This document shows positions 18,834 through 28,183 of a stretch of 64,000 nt of DNA, one piece after another. The notes beneath the pieces were generated by a model. It saw only the letters and a program-made list of their open reading frames with translations. It did no database searches and had not been told where the DNA came from. Position numbers and translations under genes: made by a program. Origin of the DNA: Vulcanimicrobiota bacterium. Its GTDB lineage: Bacteria > Vulcanimicrobiota > Vulcanimicrobiia > Vulcanimicrobiales > Vulcanimicrobiaceae. How positions within the stretch are numbered: position 1 is the first letter of the stretch; the number at the start of each line of letters is the position of its first letter. The stretch covers positions 222,132 through 286,131 of the forward strand of contig DAHUZB010000009.1 in assembly GCA_027306785.1 (NCBI GenBank), in the 5' to 3' direction.

Positions 18834-19439
18834 ATGAGCGACGACATTGCCGGCAAGGATGGGAACGAGAAGGGTCCGGACGTAGAAATCGTTCAGGTCG
18901 GTGACCGCGAGTTAAGGTGGTCGGGTAGAATACAGAGGTTCAGTGGTCCGATCCTCGAGTATTACGTAGTCGGGAATCGCATCCTCATCTTCTCGCAATC
19001 TCCTGAGGAAGCAGCGCAGGGGCGCGATGGATTCCGCGCTGTTGCACTCATACAACCTCCCATGAAGAGCACAATGGTCGTCGGCAGCGTGGAGGCTGGA
19101 ACGCGGATATCGCTGCCTGCCGATAGTCTGAACGCTTTTATCACGCCTACAGGAGTCCGCGTGGAAACGCCGGGTCAGCTGATTGGTATTCAACAAATCA
19201 GCGCGGGATTCGGGGTCGTCTTGGCAAATCGCGATGTCCCTCGCTCGAATGTCTTTATGTACGGAAACGATGGCTCGTTTCGCTGGAGGATCGGCGAAAA
19301 TCCGTTCGACTCGGGGCATTACTCATATTTAGAGGTGAAAGCCGATAAGCTAGTTGCAATTATTGATCAGCGGTCTTGGTGGTGTTACTTGCTCGACACG
19401 TCGACCGGGCGGATTCTATCGAAGACTAGTCCTCCGTAG
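18834..19439 (+). CDS. Hypothetical protein, possible partner or immunity gene
   Basis: 201 residues from ATG 18834, behind AAAGGAGGTGGAG (18815-18827). No signal peptide and no family recognised. The C-terminal part looks like repeated beta strands (VFMYGNDGSFRWRIG, YLLDTSTGRILSK), suggesting a small propeller or WD/PQQ-like fold. It lies 70 bp after the toxin-like domain, where an immunity gene would be expected, but a cytosolic antitoxin role is only a positional guess. Confidence 0.55.
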   Translation: MSDDIAGKDGNEKGPDVEIVQVGDRELRWSGRIQRFSGPILEYYVVGNRILIFSQSPEEAAQGRDGFRAVALIQPPMKSTMVVGSVEAGTRISLPADSLNAFITPTGVRVETPGQLIGIQQISAGFGVVLANRDVPRSNVFMYGNDGSFRWRIGENPFDSGHYSYLEVKADKLVAIIDQRSWWCYLLDTSTGRILSKTSPP

Positions 19440-19535
19440 CGAAGACGGCGCTGCCTCTCGTCATGTGTGACCGGAATAGTGCTTCCGTAAGCCACGCAAG
19501 CGTAACGTTCGCAACATCGCAGTCGTTGGGCTGCC

Positions 19536-20183
19536 CTAGCGAAGTGCGCGGGGCGGAGACGGCGATGCTGAAGCCGCCGTCGTCGCTTGGCGGCGTATCA
19601 CCGACTGGTTGCCGTAGAACGCGTAGTCGCTATACGTGACGTCGGCGCGTTCGCGTGCCCAGAAGAGCCAGCCGTGACCGACCGCGTGCACGCGCACTTC
19701 CGACGGAACCGTGTATCCGTCGACCTGTGTGTAGCGCATTTCGAGCGCGACGCTCATGCGGCCGTCACCGCCGTCGCTGACACTGCCGTCGATGGCGATC
19801 GGCTCCAGCGTCTGCGGATCGGCGTAAAGATGCGAGATAGCGACGTCATTCGAACACGTCGAGCGCAGCGTGAAGCGTAGGGTGGAGATTCCGTTCCAGC
19901 GCCACGGCTCTTCGGAGATCGGTGTGGAGCACGACGGATTGAAGAGCCAGTCGCTGCGAAACGGATTGCCGTCGTTGCTGTTGGAGTTCGCGTCGCGCTC
20001 GACCCCCGCTTTCGTAAATGAGACGATGGCGCCGTCGGAGGTTCGCACGTAGACGCGCTGGCGGCCGTCATCGAAACTCTCCAGCCCGTGCGCGGTCCCG
20101 CGCTCGATGAACGAAACGTACGGAGGGAGTCGCCTACGGTCCAGGTAGGCGACCGCATGGGCATAGTCGGCCGAGAGCAGCAT
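19536..20183 (-). CDS. Hypothetical protein
   Basis: 215 residues from ATG 20183. The frame is open upstream only to a nearby stop and shows no signal peptide, so the N-terminus may be lost or the start misjudged. LPPYVSFIERG, DGAIVSFTKAG and IDGSVSDGGDGRMS give a beta-rich impression, like periplasmic proteins of unknown function. The last residues (ASASPSPPRALR) are low complexity. It is divergent from the cysteine-synthase-type gene. Confidence 0.55.
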   Translation of the reverse strand: MLLSADYAHAVAYLDRRRLPPYVSFIERGTAHGLESFDDGRQRVYVRTSDGAIVSFTKAGVERDANSNSNDGNPFRSDWLFNPSCSTPISEEPWRWNGISTLRFTLRSTCSNDVAISHLYADPQTLEPIAIDGSVSDGGDGRMSVALEMRYTQVDGYTVPSEVRVHAVGHGWLFWARERADVTYSDYAFYGNQSVIRRQATTAASASPSPPRALR

Positions 20184-20301
20184 GCTCTCATGTACGTGTC
20201 GGCACGCGTGCGTGTTTCGTCGCCGCGTCCCGTTATGAAAGCTGAAGTCGCTTCAATAAGAGCCGTCGTCGTCGTGTGCCGATAACCCAAGGGTGGATAC
20301 G

Positions 20302-21237
20302 ATGCGTACGCTCACACGCGGCGACGATCTTTGCGATCTCGTCGGAAACACGCCGCTCGTCTCGTTGCGGAAATTGATCGACGTTCCCGGCGTCGAGGTG
20401 TACGGCAAGGTCGAGTACCTCAATCCCGGTGGGAGCGTGAAGGATCGCATCGCCGTCGCAATGCTCGACGATGCCGAACGGCGCGGGCTGCTGCGCCCCG
20501 GCGGAACCGTGGTGGAACCGAGCAGCGGGAACACCGGGACCTCGCTTGCGATGCTCTGCGCGCTACGCGGCTACCGCTGCATCATCACCACGCCCGAAAA
20601 GACGTCGCAGGAGAAGGTCGCGACGATGCGCGCCTACGGAGCCGAGGTGCTCGTCTCGCCCAATGTGGGCGTGGATGACGAGCGTCACTATACACGCGTA
20701 GCGGCCGATCTCGCGGCCCGCACGCCGGGCGCGTATATGCCGGATCAATACAGCAATCCGGTCAATGCGCTCGCGTGCGAAGCGATCGGCGAAGAGATCT
20801 GGACTCAAACGAACGCCGCGGTCACGCACGTCGTCGCGGGTCTCGGTACCGGCGGCACGGCGTGCGGCACGGCAAACGCGCTCAAGCGCAGAGATGCGCG
20901 CATCGCCGTCGTCGGGGTGGAGCCCGAGGGGTCGGTCTACGGCGGAGGCGAGCCGCGCCCGTTCGCAATCGAGGGCATCGGGCGGCATTACGTGCCGAAG
21001 AGCTTGGATCTCTGCGCGATCGACACGATCGAGACCGTCGCCGATGCCGATGCGTTTGCGACCGCGCGGCGCGCCGCGCACGAGGCCGGATTACTTGTCG
21101 GAGGCTCGTCAGGCGCGGCGATCGCGGCGGCGGAGCGATTGGCGGGGCGGCTTGCGCCGCCCGCGCTGATCGTCGTGATCTTACCCGACTCGGGGCGCTC
21201 GTATCTCTCGAAGCGCCCTTCCACGAGCTCAGGGTGA
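20302..21237 (+). CDS. Cysteine synthase / cystathionine beta-synthase family PLP enzyme
   Basis: 311 residues; fold type II PLP enzyme. The PLP lysine is in NPGGSVKDRI (K47), followed by the phosphate/substrate loop EPSSGNTGTS and the glycine loop GLGTGGTACG. It lacks a CBS regulatory domain. Likely reaction: O-acetylserine (or serine) plus sulfide to cysteine. ATG 20302 has AAGGGTGG just upstream; GTG 20293 is the alternative. The final residues KRPSTSSG and the stop are encoded by a dispersed palindromic repeat, so the natural C-terminus was probably changed by repeat insertion. Confidence 0.86.
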   Translation: MRTLTRGDDLCDLVGNTPLVSLRKLIDVPGVEVYGKVEYLNPGGSVKDRIAVAMLDDAERRGLLRPGGTVVEPSSGNTGTSLAMLCALRGYRCIITTPEKTSQEKVATMRAYGAEVLVSPNVGVDDERHYTRVAADLAARTPGAYMPDQYSNPVNALACEAIGEEIWTQTNAAVTHVVAGLGTGGTACGTANALKRRDARIAVVGVEPEGSVYGGGEPRPFAIEGIGRHYVPKSLDLCAIDTIETVADADAFATARRAAHEAGLLVGGSSGAAIAAAERLAGRLAPPALIVVILPDSGRSYLSKRPSTSSG

Positions 21238-21240
21238 CAC
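21211..21240. repeat. Dispersed palindromic repeat supplying the cysteine-synthase stop codon
   Basis: CGCCCTTCCACGAGCTCAGG followed by GTGACACG: a half copy of the family also found at 10079, 34312 and 45355. The TGA stop (21235-21237) lies inside it. Confidence 0.75.
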
Positions 21241-21242
21241 GT

Positions 21243-21260
21243 AGCGCGCGTTAGCGCGCT
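21243..21260. terminator. Hairpin between convergent genes
   Basis: AGCGCGC (21243-21249), loop GTTA, GCGCGCT (21254-21260): a 7-bp GC stem between the convergent cysteine-synthase and amine-oxidase genes. The TAA of the latter lies across the loop. There is only a weak T-run, so intrinsic termination is uncertain. Confidence 0.35.
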
Positions 21261-22801
21261 GCGGATTTGATGCCGTAGTCGGAGAGGATTTCACGGGCGG
21301 CGGCGATACCGGTCTCGGCGCCGCCTTCCATGAAGCCTTGATTCTCGACCGAGCAATGCTCGCCGGCGAAATGCACGCGGCCTTGGCGCACGCGCTCGTA
21401 CCCCGCGATCGTGGTGTATTGCCCCACGAGCCAGCATGAATAGCTTGCAAGGATGTTGGGATCGGCTTGCGCGTTGCCGACCGTCGCCTTGCCGTTCCAA
21501 TGCTTTGATACGCCGGGCCAAATCTCGTCGAGTTGTTCGAAGAAGCGATGCGCGACATCGCGTACCTCGGGTGACTCCTGCGCGTCGGCATACGGACGGC
21601 CCGGTACGCCGAGTAGCGCCGCGGTACCGTAGGTAAAACGTTCGATGATGCCGCTCCGGCCCGGTTGCCCGAGCGAGAAGTCGATCGAGTTCTGGAAGCC
21701 CGTGTCGGTCCAAATCTGTCCGTCGAGCGGGTGCGGCCAGGGCCCCTTGCCATACCACGGCTTGCCCTCGAACTGCACGTGCAGTTTGGTGTGCACGCCG
21801 TAGCCGAGTTGCTCGATCGCCATGCGCTTGCGCGCATCGAACCCGGCACCCGAATAGTCCAAGCCTCGCAGCACCATGAAGGGCAGGGCGAGGACGACGC
21901 GATCGTAGTACTCCTTGACCGTGCCGTGCGGCGTGGTGAAGGTGAGCTCGTAGTCGCCGCGCGGACGTTTGCGGATCGCGGCGAGACGGTGCTGAAAGCG
22001 AACGCTGCCCTTCGGTAGCGATTGTGCAACCGCCATCACGAGTCGCTGATTACCGTAGCGCGTGGTGTAGCGCTGATCGCTGTAGCCGAGGACGTTCATC
22101 TCGCCGCCGTGCGAGGTATAGTGTTCCTGCACGCCGAGCATGTAGACGAGATTGAGCGAGCTCTGCTGCGCGGTGTCGACGCCGTACTCGTTGGCGAGCG
22201 CGTCGTCGATCAGCGCGCCGAATTGCGAGGCGCGGCCGCCGGGAATATAGCGGTCGATCCACTGCGCCATCGACATCTTGTCGAGTTCGCGCGCAAGCGG
22301 GGTCGCCGAATCCCAGGTCGTCACGTCGCCGAGCTTCGCGAGCTGCTCGCGCAGCACGCGATAGACCGGCGCGAAGTCGTGGTCGGCCTGCTGCATCGGA
22401 TAGTAGCGCTTGTGAAAGTACGAGGTGTCGCGCGCGCCTTTTACGAGCGGCTGCCACGTATCGATCAGCGGCTGATTGAAGCGGCGCGCGAGCGCGTGCA
22501 TGTGCACGTGCTTCGAGTCGATCATCGCGCCGCACCATTCGGTGTGCTGGCCGTCGTTCCAGTAGGTCCAGTTGGAGTGCATGCGTCCGCCGAGACGATC
22601 CGAGGACTCGAAGACGGTCGCGGGATGTCCGGCGTCGTGCAGGGTCATCGCGCAGCTGATGCCCGCGATCCCCGCGCCGACGATCGCGATCTTTTCGCGA
22701 CCGGCGGCGAGGGCATCGGCGGTGCCGAAGGCGGGGGCGAGAATCGCCGACGCAGCGGCGCCGAGGGTTAGGCGTGCGAAATCACGGCGCGTCGTCGTCA
22801 T
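21251..22801 (-). CDS. Tat-exported FAD-dependent amine oxidase
   Basis: 516 residues from ATG 22801. TTTRRDFARLTLGAAASA is a twin-arginine signal, so the folded flavoenzyme is exported. The FAD-binding motif IAIVGAGIAGIS and the following GGRM mark the monoamine-oxidase/LSD1 superfamily, and the C-terminal FAGEHCS ... GFMEGGAETGIAAA is the second FAD contact. It would oxidise an amine to an aldehyde with H2O2 release in the periplasm. It sits 33 bp downstream of a TonB-dependent receptor, close to polyamine aminotransferases, suggesting amine utilisation. Confidence 0.88.
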   Translation of the reverse strand: MTTTRRDFARLTLGAAASAILAPAFGTADALAAGREKIAIVGAGIAGISCAMTLHDAGHPATVFESSDRLGGRMHSNWTYWNDGQHTEWCGAMIDSKHVHMHALARRFNQPLIDTWQPLVKGARDTSYFHKRYYPMQQADHDFAPVYRVLREQLAKLGDVTTWDSATPLARELDKMSMAQWIDRYIPGGRASQFGALIDDALANEYGVDTAQQSSLNLVYMLGVQEHYTSHGGEMNVLGYSDQRYTTRYGNQRLVMAVAQSLPKGSVRFQHRLAAIRKRPRGDYELTFTTPHGTVKEYYDRVVLALPFMVLRGLDYSGAGFDARKRMAIEQLGYGVHTKLHVQFEGKPWYGKGPWPHPLDGQIWTDTGFQNSIDFSLGQPGRSGIIERFTYGTAALLGVPGRPYADAQESPEVRDVAHRFFEQLDEIWPGVSKHWNGKATVGNAQADPNILASYSCWLVGQYTTIAGYERVRQGRVHFAGEHCSVENQGFMEGGAETGIAAAREILSDYGIKSAAR

Positions 22802-22834
22802 GAGCGCGCGGGCTTGAATGCTTCTCGGCATGAT

Positions 22835-25800
22835 TTAGAGTTTGATATCCAGGTTGACGGTGAGTTGGAAGGGCTGGCGCGCCGAGGTGATACCGACCTG
22901 CGTGTTGTTGAACCAGATGCCGTACGGATAAGCGAGCTGCTTCGGCGGCGTGGTCAGGAACGCGCCGGGCTGCGTGCCGGGACCGTTCGGCGGCAGAATG
23001 TTCGAGGGCAGGCTCGAGTACCAGCACGCCGTCGGTGTATCCCACGGATAGCCGCGTTGGAAGCACTTGTTGAAGAGATTGTTCGCGACGACGGTGAGCG
23101 ACATACGCGGGTTGATGTCGTAGCTGAGCTGCAGGTTCGCAACCAGCTGCGAGGGTTCGCGCAGCGTGCCGAAGCCGTCGAAGCGATTGGTGTAGGGATC
23201 GGGTACGAAGATCGCGCCGCCGGAGCCGCAGCTCACGCCGGGCGTGGTCGGGGTCGCGGCCGGATTCTGCGTGCACGCCTGCGGTACATAGCCGGGCATC
23301 GCGAGCGGCGAGCCGTAGTACGAACCGGAGTTGTAGGTGAAGCTCGGCGTGATCGCGAGCTTCTTGTGGCGCCAATTGAGCACGAGCGACGCCACGTCGG
23401 GAACCGCGTAGCTGTTGCCGCTCGCGAAGGCGCTCGGGATCACGTCGTACGGCAGATACGAGCCGTTCGGATCCATCAGCGGCTGCGGGGCGCTCGCATA
23501 GTACGGGTTCGCGACCGTTATGCCGCCGTTATTGAACGATGCTGCGCCGTTGGCCGCGTAGAGGCCGTTGCCGCATTGGGCGGTGTTCTCATTGGCCGCG
23601 CAGGCCGAGGTGTAGGAATTGTATTGTTCGATCGAGCGATTCAACACATCCACGATGTTGAGGCCGTTCGAGAGCGACTTGTAGCGTGTGTGCGTGTTCG
23701 TATACGTGAAGGAGAGTTCGCCCGAGAAACCGTCGCGGCTGAAGTCGCCGTCCTGCAGTGCAAACTCCAGGCCGTACGAGCGCAGCGTACCGACGTTGAT
23801 GCCCGCGAGGGTGCCGCCGAGTGCGCTGATGTTGAGGTATTGCAGCTGGTTTTGCGTGGTGCGATAGAAGGGCGAGACCTTCAGCGAGAGGTTCGATTTC
23901 GGAAAGCGATGTTCGTACGAGAGATCGGCGTTCGTCGAGGTATCGGCGCGCACGTTGTGATCGGGCGAGAGATACCCGAGCGACGCGAACTGCGAGAGGA
24001 ACGAAGGCAGATCTTGTTGGTAGGTGTTGTATTCGTGATACGAGGTCGCGGCGGGACGTGCATAGACGCCGATCGATCCGCGCAGCACGGTCGTCGGATT
24101 TACCACGTACGTTGCGGCGAAGCGCGGCTGGAAGACATTCTGCGACGTGGTGCCGCCGTTCGAGTTCACGAATCCGTAGCCGGGCGTGTACATCGGCGTG
24201 TAGCCGGTCGGGCAGGTGAGCTGACCGGTGTTGGGATCCAGCGTGACGCCCGGTGAGGTTACGCCCACGTTGTCGACGCCGGGTGCGCTGCAATGCTCGT
24301 TGTTATAGGCATTGAACCAGAACGCGCGCGCCGGATAACCCGCCGCCAGGTTGTCGAGCACGTACGCGAAGTGATCGAAACGCGCGCCGACGTTGATGGT
24401 GAGCTTGTCGCTCGGGCGATAGTTATCGGTCACGGCGATCGACGAGAACTTCGGCGTCACGTTATCGACCTGCGCGTTCTGTCCGTTCTCGGTGATCAGG
24501 AACTTCGCGCCGTTGGCGCAGGCGGGCGTGCCCGCCAGGGCCGCGCAGTCGATCGTCGGAACGGTCGCGCCGGGACCAAAGACCTGCGCGGAGCCGTAGC
24601 ACGACGCGTAGAGGCCGGTCCCGGGGTCGTAGCAATGGCTGCCGTCGGTGAGATCGGTGATCACGCTGCCGAATTGTCCGGTCGAGCCGCCGTACGTCGT
24701 GTCGAACGTGGCGTTGTACGTCTGAAGCTTCTGCGTTTGATACGAGAGCGACGCGGTAATCAGGTGCTTGTCGGAGAGGTTGTTGGCGTAGATGAGACTG
24801 CCGCCGTAGATGTGCCCGAGCACCTCGTAATCGGAGAGCGTCGCACCGAAGGTTTGATTCGTGCTGTTCGGCCCGTTGAGGAACCAGTTGGTGTACTCGG
24901 CGTAGCCGATTGCGCGCAGATACGAGCGATCGTTGATGTTGCGTTGGTATTGCAGCTTTTCGATCGAGTAGCCGTTGCTGCCGCCGTCGCGTAGGTTCAC
25001 CGGAATCGGCTGGTTGAGGCCGCTCTCTTGCGCGCTCGGGAATTGACCGTTGACGAACGCATTGGGATCGGGGGCGCCGAAGACTTGGCCGGAGTAGTAG
25101 CCGCCGCCGTTTGCGACGCTCGCGTCGAGATAGTTCATCTGCGGTGCGCCGATGTCGTTCGCGGAGGAGTAGTATGACGTGAAGACGTCACCCGTGACGT
25201 AGAGCATTTGCAGGTCGTCGCGACCGGTATCGTGCTTATGGGGCACCGCGAAATGAAAGTTCAGGATCGATTCGCGATCCTCGTTGGTCGCTTGCGTCCA
25301 GGCCGCTCCGGGGCTGAACTGCGCGCCGTAGTTCGGCCCGGGACACGGCGTCGTGAGCGTCGCATCGCCGCACGAGCCGTCGAGAATGTGATAGGTGCTG
25401 TTAATCGACGGAATGTTCAGCGGATAGAAATACAGCGGATCGGAGACGGCATTGAACTGATCGCCGTAGCGATACGCGGAGTTGGCGCCCGCGAGGCCGA
25501 GATAATAGGAGAAGCGGCGATCGGGCGTCGCGCCGCCGGTCTCGAGCGAGAGCTTGTGATAGAACGACGGGCCGCCGACGCCGAGCGACGCGGTGCCGTA
25601 GCCGGGATAGGTTCCGGTCTTGATGACCTGATTGATGTAGCCTGCGAGCCCGGGCGAATCCGAGGTCGCGGGCGTGCCGCCCGTGTAGACCTGCACCTCT
25701 TGCTGTCCGAGCACCGAGAGCGTCGTGATCGGCGCGCCGTCGGATTCGCGCAACACCGGGATACCGTCGAATTCGTAGGCGACTTGATCGTAGTCGCCGC

Positions 25801-26347
25801 CGCGGATAAAGACGCTCTGATACCAGCCTTGCTGTCCGGTCGGAATGCTCACGCCGGGCACGCTCGCGATCGCACTATAGGCTTGATCGAGGCTGCCCGA
25901 TCCGCCGAGCGCTTTCGCGGCCTTCTGGCCGCTCGCGTTGACCGAATAGACATCGCTCGTCGTGCCCGAACGAACGAACGTCGACGCGCCGGCGCGCGTC
26001 GACGCGATCGTTTTGAGTGACTGCGAGAGCGTGACGTTCAAGACGCTCGACTGATCCGCGAAGATCGATTGACCGGGAATCGACTGCGGTTCGTATCCCG
26101 ACTTCGCGACTTGAATCGTGTACGTGTCAGGTTCGAGCGAAAGAAAGACGTAGGTGCCGGTTGCGTCGGTTGTCGCGGTCGCGGATTGCGAAGCCGAGAC
26201 GGCGGAGACCATGACCCCGGCGAGCGGGGCGTGGGTCGCCGCATCGGTGATCTGGCCTTTGAGGCTGCCCGTGGTGCCCGCGAGGGCCGGGCTGACCGTG
26301 GCAAACAACGCGAGCAAGAGGCTCGAGGCGAGCAATCGTTTGATCAT
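22835..26347 (-). CDS. TonB-dependent outer-membrane receptor with N-terminal carboxypeptidase-regulatory-like domain
   Basis: 1170 residues. Residues 1-23 are a Sec signal (LLLALFATVSPALA). A carboxypeptidase-regulatory-like beta-sandwich spans about 27-115 (LKGQITDAATHAPLAGVMVS). A plug domain follows near 140-240 (SVFIRGGDYDQVAYEFDGIP), then a very long 22-strand barrel. The last residue is Leu rather than the usual aromatic. Such Oar/SusC-like receptors import large or scarce ligands using TonB energy. Placed between a PucR regulator and a periplasmic amine oxidase, it may take up amine-containing ligands; the ligand itself is unknown. It is direct evidence for an outer membrane. Confidence 0.9.
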   Translation of the reverse strand: MIKRLLASSLLLALFATVSPALAGTTGSLKGQITDAATHAPLAGVMVSAVSASQSATATTDATGTYVFLSLEPDTYTIQVAKSGYEPQSIPGQSIFADQSSVLNVTLSQSLKTIASTRAGASTFVRSGTTSDVYSVNASGQKAAKALGGSGSLDQAYSAIASVPGVSIPTGQQGWYQSVFIRGGDYDQVAYEFDGIPVLRESDGAPITTLSVLGQQEVQVYTGGTPATSDSPGLAGYINQVIKTGTYPGYGTASLGVGGPSFYHKLSLETGGATPDRRFSYYLGLAGANSAYRYGDQFNAVSDPLYFYPLNIPSINSTYHILDGSCGDATLTTPCPGPNYGAQFSPGAAWTQATNEDRESILNFHFAVPHKHDTGRDDLQMLYVTGDVFTSYYSSANDIGAPQMNYLDASVANGGGYYSGQVFGAPDPNAFVNGQFPSAQESGLNQPIPVNLRDGGSNGYSIEKLQYQRNINDRSYLRAIGYAEYTNWFLNGPNSTNQTFGATLSDYEVLGHIYGGSLIYANNLSDKHLITASLSYQTQKLQTYNATFDTTYGGSTGQFGSVITDLTDGSHCYDPGTGLYASCYGSAQVFGPGATVPTIDCAALAGTPACANGAKFLITENGQNAQVDNVTPKFSSIAVTDNYRPSDKLTINVGARFDHFAYVLDNLAAGYPARAFWFNAYNNEHCSAPGVDNVGVTSPGVTLDPNTGQLTCPTGYTPMYTPGYGFVNSNGGTTSQNVFQPRFAATYVVNPTTVLRGSIGVYARPAATSYHEYNTYQQDLPSFLSQFASLGYLSPDHNVRADTSTNADLSYEHRFPKSNLSLKVSPFYRTTQNQLQYLNISALGGTLAGINVGTLRSYGLEFALQDGDFSRDGFSGELSFTYTNTHTRYKSLSNGLNIVDVLNRSIEQYNSYTSACAANENTAQCGNGLYAANGAASFNNGGITVANPYYASAPQPLMDPNGSYLPYDVIPSAFASGNSYAVPDVASLVLNWRHKKLAITPSFTYNSGSYYGSPLAMPGYVPQACTQNPAATPTTPGVSCGSGGAIFVPDPYTNRFDGFGTLREPSQLVANLQLSYDINPRMSLTVVANNLFNKCFQRGYPWDTPTACWYSSLPSNILPPNGPGTQPGAFLTTPPKQLAYPYGIWFNNTQVGITSARQPFQLTVNLDIKL

Positions 26348-26452
26348 GTTGCGAGGATTGTACCGCCTGCGATTTTAGTACGCCTATGTCACCCGGCGAC
26401 AAAAGTAGACCGGATTTCTGTCATCTCGATACAAGAAATACTGGTGGTTGGT

Positions 26453-28057
26453 CTACCAATCGCGCTGTTCGACGTCGAGCAGCCGGGCCGCGAGCTGGAC
26501 GCGGAACTGCACGTCGGCATCGGCGAGATCGATCCCGAGCGCTTCGGAGACGCGGTCGAGCCGGTAGCGCAGGGTGTTCGGATGAATCGCGAGTGCTTCG
26601 GCGGCCTGGCGGAAGCGGAATCCGTGCCGAGCGAGCGTGAGCAGGGCGGTCGCGAGCTCGCGGCCGTTCTTCCTCTTGCGCAACGGGGCGAAGAAGTCGT
26701 CGAGGAACTGCGCGCGCGCCGCCGGATCGCCGGTGATGACGCGCGGCACGAGCAGGTCGTCGTAGGTGGCAACGCGCGGGCGGTCGCGGTACGAAAGCAG
26801 CGAGAGCGCCTCGCGATAGCTGGCACGCGCCCCGTCGATGCCGTGATGTTCGCGCCCGATCACGATCGAGAGCTCCGGATCGCCGAGCGCGGCATCGATC
26901 GGCGCGACCTCCACGCCGGGCGGCAGCAGAAACGGTACGCGATTGAGTGAGACGGTCACGAGCGCTTCGCGCCCCTGCTTGCGCAGCGCCCCGCGAACGG
27001 CGGTCGCCACGCGGTCGCGTCGCTCGATTCCCCCGCGGTCGAGCGGGAGCGTCTGCGGAATCGAGACGATGCCCACGCGGTAGCGCGACGAGGCGTCGAA
27101 GCCGAGTAGACGCACGCGTTCGTCGGCGATCGGCACCCCGCCGGGTTCTCCCTCGAGCAGCGAGAGAAACGAGGCATAGCCCAGGCGCGCCTCGGTGGTG
27201 CTCAGCTCGCGCTGGTGCGCGATGTGAATCGCGGCCACCAGCGCCGCATACTCGGCCGCGCGATTGTCGAGTTCGTTGAGCGGTTCGGTGCCTTCGATGA
27301 TCCACACGACGCCCGCGAGTTCGGTCCCGATCCGAATCGGGCAGACGACGCGCGCGTTCATGCCGAGTTCGGGCATCGCGGCAATGCGTAGCGGTTTCTC
27401 CGCCGCGCGGATACGGCGATTGAGCGCGGAGCGTTCGAGCGTGCCGACGACTTCGAGCGGGCTGCGTCCGAGTTCGAGCGTTTGGCGCCGCACCTCGTCG
27501 AAATCTTCGCCGAACGACGCGGCGGCAAGCACGCTGCCCGAGGGGTCCTCGAAGGTGACGGAACGGGAGATTAAGCGCGAGAGTTCGGCGGCGATCTCAT
27601 CGAGGGTGACCTCGCGCGTCGCCATGCGCATGAGCGCGCGGTGGATATGCTGCGCGCGTTCGATCAGCGTATAGGGCTCGGCCATCAGCGCCCGATGCAG
27701 CTCCTCGGTGATCTGCGCGAACGGCACCTCGAACGGGATCTCGATGAGCGGCAGGCCCGAGCGATCCGCTTGGTCGCGCTCGGCGGCCGAGAAGGCGGAG
27801 ACGTACTTCGGGACGGCGAGTACCACGCCCGCAATCTCGCGGGCGGCCAGATCGGCGATCTGGCGCCGCTGAGCGGCCTCGTCCTTCGGCCAGCTGAAGC
27901 CGGTCGTCATCAGAAGAAAGCCGGGGCGTACCCACGGGCGCGGGTCCGGCATATCGACCACGTGCGACCAGGTGATCTCGCGGTCGGCGTTCGCGCTCCC
28001 CGCCACGACCGTGGCGCGGGCGAAGGCGGGCAAGGCAAGCACCTCGGCGAGCTTCAT
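26453..28057 (-). CDS. PucR-family transcriptional regulator
   Basis: 534 residues: an N-terminal PucR-like sensory domain (about 1-125, MPDPRPWVRPGFLLMTTG), a GAF-like middle part (about 170-290) and a C-terminal PucR helix-turn-helix (about 475-530, RQAAEALAIHPNTLRYRLDR). Regulators of this type control purine, GABA, amino-acid or polyamine catabolism. It is divergent from gabT with 126 bp between them, in which an inverted repeat lies at 28114-28136, so it probably controls the gabT-patA-ALDH operon and perhaps itself. Confidence 0.87.
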   Translation of the reverse strand: MKLAEVLALPAFARATVVAGSANADREITWSHVVDMPDPRPWVRPGFLLMTTGFSWPKDEAAQRRQIADLAAREIAGVVLAVPKYVSAFSAAERDQADRSGLPLIEIPFEVPFAQITEELHRALMAEPYTLIERAQHIHRALMRMATREVTLDEIAAELSRLISRSVTFEDPSGSVLAAASFGEDFDEVRRQTLELGRSPLEVVGTLERSALNRRIRAAEKPLRIAAMPELGMNARVVCPIRIGTELAGVVWIIEGTEPLNELDNRAAEYAALVAAIHIAHQRELSTTEARLGYASFLSLLEGEPGGVPIADERVRLLGFDASSRYRVGIVSIPQTLPLDRGGIERRDRVATAVRGALRKQGREALVTVSLNRVPFLLPPGVEVAPIDAALGDPELSIVIGREHHGIDGARASYREALSLLSYRDRPRVATYDDLLVPRVITGDPAARAQFLDDFFAPLRKRKNGRELATALLTLARHGFRFRQAAEALAIHPNTLRYRLDRVSEALGIDLADADVQFRVQLAARLLDVEQRDW

Positions 28058-28110
28058 GCGGATCCTTTCGTGCGCCCGAACGAAGATTCGGCGAAAAATT
28101 GTCTCCGGCG

Positions 28111-28139
28111 ACCGTAGAGCGCGAGCCTAGCTCTACCGT
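28111..28139. promoter_or_regulatory. Inverted repeat between pucR-like gene and gabT (candidate operator)
   Basis: ACCGTAGAGC at 28111-28120 and GCTCTACCGT at 28130-28139, separated by 9 bp, match as an inverted repeat at 9 of 10 positions. It lies 45-73 bp upstream of the gabT start in the divergent promoter region. Confidence 0.5.
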
Positions 28140-28183
28140 AGGCTTAAGGGGCGCTCCTCTTTTGGAAAGGATCCCACGTTACC

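Noticed and set aside
22814..24256. 480-codon open frame opposite the TonB-dependent receptor (and continuations to 26950)
   Set aside because: Same antisense effect: low-complexity Arg/Val/Glu composition and no ribosome site; the receptor has signal, plug and barrel features.
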